Of a stretch of DNA of 64,000 nt, positions 19,023-26,326 are shown piece after piece; the first letter of the stretch is position 1, and each line of letters opens with the position of its first letter. The notes below the pieces were generated by a model. The model was not told the origin of the DNA and ran no database searches. It was given only the letters and a program-made list of their open reading frames with translations. Made by a program: the position numbers and the translations under genes. Origin of the DNA: Streptomyces beihaiensis (GTDB lineage Bacteria; Actinomycetota; Actinomycetes; Streptomycetales; Streptomycetaceae); the NCBI RefSeq assembly GCF_026274175.1, contig NZ_JAPHNL010000079.1, forward strand, positions 1 to 64,000, read 5' to 3'.

Positions 19023-19465
19023 GCGGAGGTCGGACGGCGCGGGTGGCGGCGCGGATCGGGGCCTGCGGGGCGGCGGCGGCCGCCGTGCTGCTGCTGGCTC
19101 CGCAGGAGGCTTCGGCCTGTGCGGTCGGGATCGGGTACGCGCCGAACATCAGCGTGGGCGACGTCATGAGGCACCGGACATGTTCGGCGGGGACGTCGGC
19201 GACCGGTTCCCTCGTGGTCGACCTGCTGGCGGTGGCGGCGTTGGCCGTGGCCGGTGTCCTGGTCCTGCGCAGCGCGGGCCGAGCGCTCAGCGCGGCGGGT
19301 GCGGCGGCCGCAGCGGCTTCGCCGGGCGGGGCGGCCGGCTTCGGTCCGCCTCCACAGATGCCGGGCCCCGGGGCGACCGACGCTCAGCGCCAGGCGCTGA
19401 CCGATTACCTGTACTGGGCGGGCGTGCTGCCCTCGACCGGAGGTCCGCACAGTGCGTCGTCGTAG
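19019..19465 (+). CDS. Small exported/membrane protein, 148 aa
   Basis: A 148-residue protein that I do not recognise. It has a signal peptide (about residues 8-30, VAARIGACGAAAAAVLLLAP, followed by QEASACA), a short exported segment with two Cys (ACAVG...RTCSAG) and a transmembrane segment at about 63-82 (LVVDLLAVAALAVAGVLVL). The C terminus is Ala/Gly/Pro-rich and ends DAQRQALTDYLYWAGVLPS, STGGPHSASS. The ATG overlaps the preceding stop, and the stop lies 14 bases inside the next gene, so all four genes are tightly coupled. It may be an accessory or anchoring subunit for the large downstream protein. Confidence 0.65.
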   Translation: MSGGRTARVAARIGACGAAAAAVLLLAPQEASACAVGIGYAPNISVGDVMRHRTCSAGTSATGSLVVDLLAVAALAVAGVLVLRSAGRALSAAGAAAAAASPGGAAGFGPPPQMPGPGATDAQRQALTDYLYWAGVLPSTGGPHSASS

Positions 19466-21728
19466 GTTCCGGCGCCTCGCGGCGCTCCTGGCCACTTTGT
19501 CCTTCCTCGTCGCGCTCACCGCGGCGGGCACGGTTTCCTCCGCCGCAGCCCGTGCCCCTGAGCCCGGCAGCCAGGAACTGCTGGTCCCCAAGGGCCGCGT
19601 GCTCCAAAAAGGGCGAATGGGATACTTCGCGAAGAAGGCCGTAGCGATTCCAGAATTTCGGTCGTTCGCCGCCACTCTGAAAGAATTCGCCGCCCACGGA
19701 TGGCCCATGCTCCAAAAAGCGCCCGAGGCGGGCGAGGGGCATCATTTTACGCGAAATATCGATAAAATATTCTGGAATTTCGACTGGATGAAAGATGATG
19801 CAAAACTTCCTGACCTGCTGAAGGGGCGCCAGGACGAGTTCCTCGGGCGCCTCAATGCTTATGTGTCCGAAAGGGGAGGGACGCTCACCGAGGAAGGTCG
19901 CCAAAAACTGAGCGAGCGAGACCGTGATCGGTTCAGTCCGCTCAAGGCGGCCATGCTGAAACCCGATGATGCTGCGGATTTTGACACGGCCGCGGAGCTT
20001 CTGCTGGGAGACATGTCGGACTGGAGGGGGACGCCGCAGATCCTCACTCTCGCCGCCGGTTCCGGAAACGGCCTGGAGGACGAAGGCGGCGGTACTCTGC
20101 ATGCGGAAACTCGCTGGGCCAGCTGGCTCAAGGAGGCCGTCGAAAACGTCGTCAGGCAGGTGGCACCGGAAGGGACACCGGAGCGAAAGATCAGGGAAGC
20201 CCGACGGGCGATATTCAAAGAGCCGATCGATCTCGAGGTCGGAGCAAGAACCAACTGTAATACCTGCAAGGCGGCATTGGAAAGTGATGGCGTCAGGATA
20301 AAGCGCGCGACTGCTCTTACTTTCTACGATAAAGCCGGATCGCCCATGGCCACCCGGTCGTCAATTATCTTGAAAGATCTGGTGCCGGTCTTTCTGAACG
20401 CGTACGACGGCTGGGTCGAAAAAGGGCCTGCTGTCGCCAGGGCGCAGATCAACGGCAAGAGTGATTGCCCCGGGTCGTCCGGCGTGCAGGAGATGGTCAT
20501 GGCGGCAGCAGCGTCGCCGTGCGGCGGAAGCAGCGCTCTCGGCAAGGCTCTCGCCCAGCAGAAACTGGGCGGTGTCGACTTCACCCGGCTCCAGCTCCGC
20601 TACATGTCGGACGATGCCGGAGCCAAGGTCAAGTACGCCTTCTCCACAGCACCCGGCAAGCCGGGGGCCTACCAGAACGGCGCCGAGGGCCGGGCCGAAG
20701 CGATCGTCGGCATGGCGGACCTCCGGACCTGGCTGGTGCTCGGTCCGAATACGTTCTGGGTCAACCTCAACCCTGATCAGCCGGACCGCATCATCGACCC
20801 GAAGCTCGGTCAGACCTACGCCGGGCGAGCCCTGTTGGACGCGGACTGGCACATGAAGCAGACGTCCGCGAAGCTGCTCGACCCCAAGACCGCCCTCGGC
20901 TCCGAATTCTGGGACAAGTTCGCCCACACCGGGAAGACGAGCTGCTACTCCTCGCGGCTGTGGATCGTTCCGGGTGATGTACAGGTTCGCGAGAGCGGTG
21001 ACTCGCTCTACGTACTGAAGGCCGATCTACGCGTCAGGACCGAGCCCATCGACCTTTCCCTCGCCGGGCGGTCGGCGTGCAACACCGATCCACAAGCAAC
21101 AGCGCACAACGCCGCGCTGGACAAACGGCTGATCATTCCGAAGGTGCAGAAGGCCGTCAACACCGACCCGCAGTATGCGCCGATACGCCAAGCCTTCATG
21201 GCCCGAGTTGTCGCGCAGTGGATCCGTGACCGGCACGCCGAAGGTCACAGGACGTCCTTCGACAAGCTGATCGACTCGGGGAATCTGGGGCCGGCGAAGC
21301 TCAAGGGGCCGTGGCGGCCGCAGCAGGTGTTCCAGAACTATGTGCGTGCCGTCAAGGAGGGCGACTTCACGTACCACTACACCAGGCACGTCGGCGGTAC
21401 GACCATGATCTACAAGCTGACCGTCGGCGGCGTCGACTTCAGCAAGGTGCATTCCAGCAAGCTCAGCGAGGCGGCCATGAACAAGGCGATCCCGGGCCTG
21501 GAGAAGACCGTCCGATCGGCAGGGGAAAGCCCGTCGAAGGCGTCCGACGGGTCGATCTGGCTCGGCGACACGGCCACTGGGCCCGGAGTCAGCACCCTGG
21601 ACCGCATCACCGGTTTCCTCACCTCCCGCAACGGGGTCCTGGTCGCCGTCGGGGCCGGTGTGGCGCTGCTGCTGTTCTTCATCCGCGACGGCTCCACCCG
21701 CCGCCGCAAGTCCACCTCGGCGACCTGA
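19452..21728 (+). CDS. Large exported, C-terminally anchored protein with a deaminase-fold signature
   Basis: A 758-residue protein that I do not recognise as a whole. Signal peptide: MRRRRFRRLAALLATLSFLV, with cleavage near residue 33. C-terminal membrane helix: about 728-744, followed by RDGSTRRRK, so the bulk lies outside the membrane. Residues about 195-315 show a cytidine-deaminase-like pattern: strands, then a helix starting GTLHAETRWASWL (His217, Glu219), a strand LEVGARTNCNTCKAAL (Cys269, Cys272), then IKRATALTFYDK. HAE...CxxC is the zinc site of deaminases, including bacterial polymorphic toxins. A second conserved-looking region (380-690) contains LLDADWHMKQ, RLWIVPGDV and YAPIRQAFMARVVAQWIRDR. 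The DNA at 19570-20420 is much less GC-rich than its surroundings. The GTG start overlaps the previous gene by 14 bases. Confidence 0.7.
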   Translation: MRRRRFRRLAALLATLSFLVALTAAGTVSSAAARAPEPGSQELLVPKGRVLQKGRMGYFAKKAVAIPEFRSFAATLKEFAAHGWPMLQKAPEAGEGHHFTRNIDKIFWNFDWMKDDAKLPDLLKGRQDEFLGRLNAYVSERGGTLTEEGRQKLSERDRDRFSPLKAAMLKPDDAADFDTAAELLLGDMSDWRGTPQILTLAAGSGNGLEDEGGGTLHAETRWASWLKEAVENVVRQVAPEGTPERKIREARRAIFKEPIDLEVGARTNCNTCKAALESDGVRIKRATALTFYDKAGSPMATRSSIILKDLVPVFLNAYDGWVEKGPAVARAQINGKSDCPGSSGVQEMVMAAAASPCGGSSALGKALAQQKLGGVDFTRLQLRYMSDDAGAKVKYAFSTAPGKPGAYQNGAEGRAEAIVGMADLRTWLVLGPNTFWVNLNPDQPDRIIDPKLGQTYAGRALLDADWHMKQTSAKLLDPKTALGSEFWDKFAHTGKTSCYSSRLWIVPGDVQVRESGDSLYVLKADLRVRTEPIDLSLAGRSACNTDPQATAHNAALDKRLIIPKVQKAVNTDPQYAPIRQAFMARVVAQWIRDRHAEGHRTSFDKLIDSGNLGPAKLKGPWRPQQVFQNYVRAVKEGDFTYHYTRHVGGTTMIYKLTVGGVDFSKVHSSKLSEAAMNKAIPGLEKTVRSAGESPSKASDGSIWLGDTATGPGVSTLDRITGFLTSRNGVLVAVGAGVALLLFFIRDGSTRRRKSTSAT

Positions 21729-21756
21729 GGGGCAGCGCGGGTCGTCATGATCCGAG

Positions 21757-21975
21757 GGGCCCGGTGTCCTGAGTCGATAATGCGCCGGCGGCATGCGGCG
21801 AGGGCGTCGAGGATCCGGCCGGCGGTCTTGGTCCGGACGAACGGCTTGGGGCTTTGTTCCACTCGTTGATCCACTGCCGGATGTCGCGCTCCAGCTCGGT
21901 GGCGCTCCGATGCGAGGATCTGTGGAGTTTCCGGTTCGTCGGTTCGGCGAGCCATCGCTCGTTGGCCCGGGGCAC
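21757..21975 (-). pseudogene. IS630-family transposase remnant (C-terminal, frameshifted)
   Basis: On the minus strand, NERWLAEPTNRKLHRSSHRS, ATELERDIRQWINEWN matches the conserved C-terminal region of IS630-family DDE transposases (usually ...VERWFxxLTxKxLRRGxHxS...IxxWIxxWN). The reading frame then shifts, and the rest (KPFVRTKTAGRILDALAACR, IIDSGH) continues in another frame. The N-terminal and catalytic parts are absent and the usual stop after DSGH is lost, so this is a dead fragment. It lies directly downstream of the deaminase-signature gene. Confidence 0.8.
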
Positions 21976-22382
21976 CGCAGATTCCGCCCACGCTCAGGAC
22001 AGCCGGCTTTGCCGGCTGCTGGAGCAAGTCGGGTGCCGGCTACAAGCCGGCCGTGCTCAAGTCCCAGTGCAGCATGGGATGTTCAGGAATCGATGGCTTG
22101 TTCCCGCAGGCCCCGGACGAGGCATGGGAGAAGGTCTCCTGGGGCGGGCGACGGCGCGAAGCGGCCCCCGCGCCTGAGCGGGCACCGCGGACGGCACCAC
22201 GCGCTGAGCCGGTCGAACGGGCGCCGTCGGCGTCAAGCAGTCGCCCACCGCCGTCACCATCTGCGGCGTTGCCACAGGACCGAGGAGCGGCCTGCGTGCG
22301 ACGGCCCTCGCACGATCGAAGTCCCGCCACTCTCCGGCACTTGGCGAAAGTCCAGGTCAGACACCAAAATCCTGCTGGAGTA
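21976..22382. other. Non-coding accessory remnant region
   Basis: About 400 bases between the IS630 fragment and the MarR gene. It contains a perfect hairpin, CAGCCGGC-TTT-GCCGGCTG (22000-22018), and a nearby repeat of CCGGC/GCCGG words (22030-22050). Open frames on both strands have poor codon bias and no recognisable domains. It looks like decayed insertion DNA. The hairpin could terminate the four-gene operon. Confidence 0.55.
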
Positions 22383-22859
22383 TCAGCCGGCCTCCGCCTC
22401 GGCTCCTGCCTCCGGCTCCGCTCCGGCCGCCCCCAGCATCCGCCGCAGCATCCCCCGGAAGGCGAGCCGCTCGTCCCGGGAGAGCCCGGCCAGTGGCTCG
22501 CGCGCGAAGTCGAGCGAGTCGCCGAGCGCTCGGGCCACGCGCCGCCCCTCGGCGGTCGGCGCGGCCGTCTTGACCCGCCGGTCGCCGGGGGACGACAGCC
22601 GCTCGACGAGGCCGCGCGCCTCCAGCCGGTCCACGATGCCGGTCACGTTCGACGGCTCGCACTTCAGGCGCTGCGCCACCTGTCGCATCGGCAGCGGCTC
22701 CAACGAGAGCAGACCGAGGACCCGCGCCTGTGCCCCGGTGAGACCGTGCCGCGCGGCGGCCTCCTCGTACTCCTGGTGGTAGCGCGCGACGACCTCGCCG
22801 ATCAGCTCGACGACCTCGAGCGTCAGGGGGTCCATACGGGTGCGGCACGGTGTGGTCAT
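22383..22859 (-). CDS. MarR-family transcriptional regulator
   Basis: A 158-residue MarR protein. The dimerisation helices flank a winged helix: VVARYHQEYEEAAARHGLTG, AQARVLGLLS, PMRQVAQRLKCEPSNVTGIV, DRLEARGLVERLSSPGDRRV (the wing with conserved D-R), then TAEGRRVARAL. The C-terminal tail is Ala/Glu-rich repeats. The ATG at 22859 is chosen; no strong Shine-Dalgarno is seen. It is divergent from an NADP-dependent oxidoreductase and the gap contains inverted repeats, the usual layout of a MarR repressor with its electrophile- or aromatic-responsive target gene. Confidence 0.9.
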   Translation of the reverse strand: MTTPCRTRMDPLTLEVVELIGEVVARYHQEYEEAAARHGLTGAQARVLGLLSLEPLPMRQVAQRLKCEPSNVTGIVDRLEARGLVERLSSPGDRRVKTAAPTAEGRRVARALGDSLDFAREPLAGLSRDERLAFRGMLRRMLGAAGAEPEAGAEAEAG

Positions 22860-22880
22860 GCGTCCAGAATACCCATTTAC

Positions 22881-22927
22881 TTGACATGCTGAAATGTTCA
22901 GGCGCATGGTTATTTCAGCACCTGAAA
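22881..22927. promoter_or_regulatory. MarR operator / divergent promoter region
   Basis: TTGACA (22881-22886) is a -35-like hexamer for the rightward gene. TGCTGAAAT (22887-22895) pairs with ATTTCAGCA (22912-22920), and TTCAGG (22897-22902) pairs with CCTGAA (22921-22926). The compound dyad covers the expected promoter core. Confidence 0.65.
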
Positions 22928-22967
22928 CAATCTGGGCACCCCCCGTTCTCTCCCGAAGGATCAGCGC

Positions 22968-23993
22968 ATGTCCGCCGACACCCCTCAGATCCCCGCCACC
23001 GGCCGTGAGTGGGCCCTGATCAGCCGCCCTGTGGGCTGGCCCGAGCCCTCGGACTTCGAGCTGCGCGAGGCCCCGGTCGTCGAGCCGGGCCCCGGCCAGA
23101 TCCTGGTCAGGAACCTGTACGTGTCCGTGGATCCGTACATGCGCGGCCGCATGAGCGCCGCGAAGTCGTATGTCGCCCCGTACGAGCTGGGCAAGGCCAT
23201 GCAGGGCGGCGCGGTCGGCGTCGTGCTCGCCTCGAACGACGAGGCCGTGGCCGTCGGCGACCACGTGCTGCACTTCTTCGGCTGGCGCGAGTACGCGACG
23301 TTCGACGCCAAGCAGGCCGTGAAGGTCGACCCGGACGCCGCGCCGCTGTCGACGTATCTCGGCGTGCTCGGCATGACGGGCCTGACGGCGTATGCGGGCC
23401 TGCTGCGTACGCTCGCCTTCAAGGAGGGCGACAGTGTCTTCGTCTCCGGTGCGGCGGGCGCGGTCGGCAGCCAGGTCGGCCAGATCGCCAAGCTCAAGGG
23501 CGCCTCGCGGGTCATCGGATCGGCCGGCTCGGACGAGAAGGTGAAGCTGCTCGTCGAGGAGTACGGCTTCGACGCGGCCTTCAACTACAAGAACGGCGAC
23601 GTCCACCAGCAGCTGAAGGAGGCGGCCCCCGACGGCATCGACGTCTACTTCGACAACGTCGGCGGCGACCACCTGGAGGCCGCCATCGCCCGCCTCAACC
23701 GCGACGGCCGCATCGTCATCTGCGGCGCGATCTCCGCCTACAACAACACCGAGCCGGCCCCCGGCCCGCGCAACCTGACCCGCCTTATCCAGACCCGCGG
23801 CCGCATCGAGGGCTTCCTCGTCGGCGACCACTACGACCTGCAGCCGCAGTTCGTGGCGGAGGTCGGCGCATGGGTCCGCTCCGGCGAGCTGAAGTACCGC
23901 GAGACGGTTGTCGAGGGCATCGAGAACAACCTGGAGGCGTTCCTCGGGGTCCTGCGCGGCGACAACACCGGAAAGATGATCGTGAAGCTCTGA
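22968..23993 (+). CDS. NADP-dependent oxidoreductase (zinc-free MDR, CurA/leukotriene-reductase type)
   Basis: A 341-residue medium-chain reductase without zinc ligands, of the group that reduces double bonds of enones or alkenals. N-terminal segment EWALISRPVGWPEPSDFELR; MRGRMSAAKSY; the nucleotide fold VFVSGAAGAVGSQVGQIAKL, KGASRVIGSAGSDEKV; YFDNVGGDHLEAAIARLNRD; and the C-terminal GKMIVKL typical of the family. It is preceded by GAAGGATC and divergent from marR, so repression relieved by a reactive carbonyl or phenolic ligand is likely. Confidence 0.92.
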   Translation: MSADTPQIPATGREWALISRPVGWPEPSDFELREAPVVEPGPGQILVRNLYVSVDPYMRGRMSAAKSYVAPYELGKAMQGGAVGVVLASNDEAVAVGDHVLHFFGWREYATFDAKQAVKVDPDAAPLSTYLGVLGMTGLTAYAGLLRTLAFKEGDSVFVSGAAGAVGSQVGQIAKLKGASRVIGSAGSDEKVKLLVEEYGFDAAFNYKNGDVHQQLKEAAPDGIDVYFDNVGGDHLEAAIARLNRDGRIVICGAISAYNNTEPAPGPRNLTRLIQTRGRIEGFLVGDHYDLQPQFVAEVGAWVRSGELKYRETVVEGIENNLEAFLGVLRGDNTGKMIVKL

Positions 23994-24038
23994 GCGGCTC
24001 GCGGCTCGCGGCTCGCGGCTCGCGGCTCGGGGCTCGCG
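23994..24038. repeat. 7-bp tandem repeat GCGGCTC
   Basis: Five perfect copies and a variant copy immediately after the oxidoreductase stop. Same length class as the array at 7321-7355. Confidence 0.85.
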
Positions 24039-24050
24039 AAACCCGGCCCT

Positions 24051-24101
24051 GGCCCCCGTCCATACACCCGCTTCTCGGGTGCTGTGACGGGGGCCACTTT
24101 C
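24051..24101 (+). terminator. Hairpin after the oxidoreductase gene
   Basis: GGCCCCCGTC (24051-24060) pairs with GACGGGGGCC (24086-24095), with an inner stem ACACCCG / CGGGTGCT, followed by ACTTTCG. Confidence 0.75.
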
Positions 24102-24128
24102 GTTCGCGGACCCGTCCGATAGTCTGAT

Positions 24129-24162
24129 TCCGCTTTACGGATGACAGTTTCCGTCTTTCGGA
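24129..24162. promoter_or_regulatory. Paired dyads upstream of ohr (candidate OhrR/MarR operator)
   Basis: Two related 13-base dyads, TCCGCTTTACGGA (24129-24141) and TCCGTCTTTCGGA (24150-24162), 8 bases apart, i.e. on the same face of the helix (21-base repeat). A -10-like TAGTCT lies just upstream (24119-24124). No ohrR gene adjoins. Confidence 0.55.
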
Positions 24163-24194
24163 TTTTTCGACTTGCAGAGCTAGGGAGTACGGGC

Positions 24195-24617
24195 ATGGCC
24201 ATCACGCAGTCCGACGTCGTCTACACCGCCGTAGCCACCGCCGAGAACGGCCGCGACGGCCGTGTCGCCACCGACGACGGCAAGCTCGACGTCGTCGTCA
24301 ACCCGCCCAAGGAGCAGGGCGGTTCGGGCGCGGGCACCAACCCGGAGCAGCTCTTCGCGGCCGGTTACAGCGCCTGCTTCCAGGGCGCCCTCGCCGTGGT
24401 CGCCCGCCAGGAGGGCGCCGACGTGTCGGGCTCGACGGTCACCGCGAAGGTCGGCATCGGCAAGAACGACGACGGCTTCGGCATCATCGTCGACATCTCG
24501 GCGTCGATCCCGAACGTCGACACCACCACCGCCCGCGAGCTGGTCGAGAAGGCCCACCAGGTCTGCCCCTACTCCAAGGCGACCCGCGGCAACATCACGG
24601 TCACGCTCACCGTCTGA
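24195..24617 (+). CDS. ohr: Organic hydroperoxide resistance protein (Ohr peroxidase)
   Basis: A 140-residue OsmC/Ohr-family thiol peroxidase that reduces organic hydroperoxides. The peroxidatic Cys61 is in FAAGYSACFQGAL and the resolving Cys124 in HQVCPYSKAT. The N-terminal DVVYTAVATAENGRDGRV and NPEQLFAAGYSACF blocks fit Ohr rather than OsmC. The ATG at 24195 has GGGAG about 8 bases upstream; the frame is open to 24141 but includes the operator dyads. Probable induction by peroxide through a MarR-type OhrR bound at 24129-24162. Confidence 0.92.
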   Translation: MAITQSDVVYTAVATAENGRDGRVATDDGKLDVVVNPPKEQGGSGAGTNPEQLFAAGYSACFQGALAVVARQEGADVSGSTVTAKVGIGKNDDGFGIIVDISASIPNVDTTTARELVEKAHQVCPYSKATRGNITVTLTV

Positions 24618-24673
24618 GCCGCACCCGAACCGGCCGTACCGGCTCGAACGGCCCGTCCCGTAGGGTGTGCGCC

Positions 24674-25462
24674 ATGCATGACCTCGGGGCGGGCTTCGGC
24701 TATCTGGTGAAAGGGCAGCGCTGGGTCGCCCGGCACGGCCGGCAGTACGGCCGGAGCCTGCTGCCCGGCCTGATCACCCTCGTCCTCTACGCGGCGGCGC
24801 TGATCTGCCTGGCGCTGTGGGGCGGGGACCTCGTCACCTGGGCGACGCCGTTCGCCGACCCCTGGACCTCCCCCTGGCAGGGCCTCTTCCGCGGCTTCCT
24901 CACAGCGGTCCTCTTCGCCCTGGCCCTCCTCCTCGCGGTCCTGACCTTCACAGCCGTGACGCTTCTGATCGGCCAGCCGTTCTACGAGTCCCTCTCCGAG
25001 CGGGTCGACATCGCGGAGGACGGCCACGCGCCCGAGTCCGGCCTCCCGCTCTGGCGGGACCTGTGGATCTCGGCCGTCGACAGCGTCCGCGTCCTGATCA
25101 GGGCGGCCCTGTGGGGCCTTCTCCTCTTCGCCCTCGGCTTCCTGCCGTTCGTAGGCCAGACGGTCGTCCCGGCCGTCGGCTTCCTCGTCACGGGCTTCTT
25201 CCTCACGGAGGAACTGACGGCGATCGCCCTTCAGCGCCGCGGCCTCGACCTCCGCACCCGTCTGACCCTGTTGCGCTCCCGCAGGGGACTGGCCTGGGGT
25301 TTCGGCACGCCGCTCGCCCTTGCCTTCCTTGTCCCGTTCGTGGCGGTGTTCCTGATGCCGGGGGCGGTGGCGGGCGCGACGCTGCTCGCACGCGACCTGG
25401 ACGGCCCGGGTGAGCCCCGCCCGGACCGGGCGGACGAGGCCCGGACGGGAACACCCGCATGA
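24674..25462 (+). CDS. EI24-domain (CysZ-like) membrane protein
   Basis: A 262-residue membrane protein of the EI24/CysZ group. Four or more hydrophobic segments: LLPGLITLVLYAAALICLAL, LTAVLFALALLLAVLTFTAV, ALWGLLLFALGFLPFVGQTV and PLALAFLVPFVAVFLMP. The conserved IGQPFYESLSERVD motif lies between helices two and three. CysZ members support sulfate uptake, but many actinobacterial EI24 proteins are uncharacterised. The ATG at 24674 follows AGGGTG. It is coupled to the next gene by an ATGA overlap. Confidence 0.8.
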   Translation: MHDLGAGFGYLVKGQRWVARHGRQYGRSLLPGLITLVLYAAALICLALWGGDLVTWATPFADPWTSPWQGLFRGFLTAVLFALALLLAVLTFTAVTLLIGQPFYESLSERVDIAEDGHAPESGLPLWRDLWISAVDSVRVLIRAALWGLLLFALGFLPFVGQTVVPAVGFLVTGFFLTEELTAIALQRRGLDLRTRLTLLRSRRGLAWGFGTPLALAFLVPFVAVFLMPGAVAGATLLARDLDGPGEPRPDRADEARTGTPA

Positions 25463-25788
25463 GGACGGCGAACCTGGCAGTCCTCTTCCTGGCCGAGCTG
25501 ACGGCGCTCGCGGCCGTGGGCGCCTACGGCTTCACCCGCGACGTGTCCCCCGCCCTGGCCTGGCTGTACGGCCTGGCCGCTCTCGCCGCGATGATCGTCA
25601 CCTGGTCCCTCTTCGGCGCCCCGAAGGCCCGGCACCGGGCCCGCGGAGCGCTGCGCGTGGCGTTCGAGCTGGTCTGGTTCGGTGCGGGCGTCGTGGCCCT
25701 GGCACTGTCCTGCGGGTACGTGTGGGCGGCGGTCTTCGCGCTGGTCTGCGCGGTGAGCAAGGCGCTGGCCGTCCACTGGCGGCAGTGA
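25459..25788 (+). CDS. YrdB/DUF2568-family small membrane protein
   Basis: A 109-residue four-helix membrane protein (LAVLFLAELTALAAVGAYGF, PALAWLYGLAALAAMIVTWS, VAFELVWFGAGVVALAL and VWAAVFALVCAVSKALAV). The short loop FGAPKARHR is typical of DUF2568. Function unknown. It overlaps the EI24 gene stop by 4 bases, so the two are expressed together. Confidence 0.75.
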   Translation: MRTANLAVLFLAELTALAAVGAYGFTRDVSPALAWLYGLAALAAMIVTWSLFGAPKARHRARGALRVAFELVWFGAGVVALALSCGYVWAAVFALVCAVSKALAVHWRQ

Positions 25789-25809
25789 CCGGACGGTGCC
25801 GCCGAGCCC

Positions 25810-26229
25810 CTACCGGGCCTCGACGACCGCCCGGAAGCGTTCGGCGACGACGAGGGTGTCGCCGTCGATGACGGGGCGACGCCCCAGGAACCCGGCCACG
25901 CCCTCGCTCCGGAAGAACTCCTCGTGGGCCGCCCGCCACTGCGCCGCGTCGGCGTAGCCACGCCCTTCCGCGCGCGCGAAGTCGTCGTCGATCTCCCTCA
26001 TGCGCACCACTCGCACCTCGACGACCTCGATCGTGACGGCGGGCGCACCCTCCGAGTCGAGCACCGAGAACCGCTGGCCGACCCGCGGCAGTGCCTCCCC
26101 GGCGTGCTCGTAGATCTCCAGTAGACCCGTGAGCGCGGTCTTGCGGCCGCTCAGGATCGCGGCGACGCCACGGTCGCGTTCCGGTCCGGGAAAGGCGAGT
26201 TCAAGGGTTGGAAGGTCATCGTGTCCCAT
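25810..26229 (-). CDS. ASCH-domain protein
   Basis: A 139-residue ASCH-fold (PUA-like) protein. AAILSGRKTALTGLLEIYEH carries the conserved GRKT, VGQRFSVLDSEGAPAVTIEV, VVEVRVVRMREIDDDFARAE, GRGYADAAQWRAAHEEFF, as in the YqfB-like ASCH proteins of actinobacteria. RNA or nucleoside binding is proposed for the fold and amidohydrolase activity is known for some members; the role here is unknown. ATG at 26229. It follows the TetR gene on the same strand with a minisatellite in the gap. Confidence 0.82.
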   Translation of the reverse strand: MGHDDLPTLELAFPGPERDRGVAAILSGRKTALTGLLEIYEHAGEALPRVGQRFSVLDSEGAPAVTIEVVEVRVVRMREIDDDFARAEGRGYADAAQWRAAHEEFFRSEGVAGFLGRRPVIDGDTLVVAERFRAVVEAR

Positions 26230-26248
26230 CGGGGGAGCGTACTGCGGC

Positions 26249-26326
26249 CGCTCCCGCTCCGGCTGTCCGCTCCCGCTCCGGCTGTCCGCTCCCGCTCCCG
26301 CTCCCGCTCCGGCTCCCCGCTCCCGG
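26249..26326. repeat. 19-bp GC-rich tandem repeat between TetR and ASCH genes
   Basis: Repeated CCGCTCCCGCTCCGGCTGT units with internal CCGCTC sub-repeats, ending directly at the TetR stop codon. Confidence 0.8.

Noticed and set aside
19741-19800. GCGAAATATCGATAA, similar to the IclR operator
   Set aside because: It lies inside a coding sequence in the AT-rich patch, far from any start, so chance similarity is likelier.
22053-22892. A 279-codon plus-strand open frame between the IS630 remnant and the MDR reductase
   Set aside because: It runs antisense through the recognised MarR gene, and its unique first part has no domain or good codon bias.
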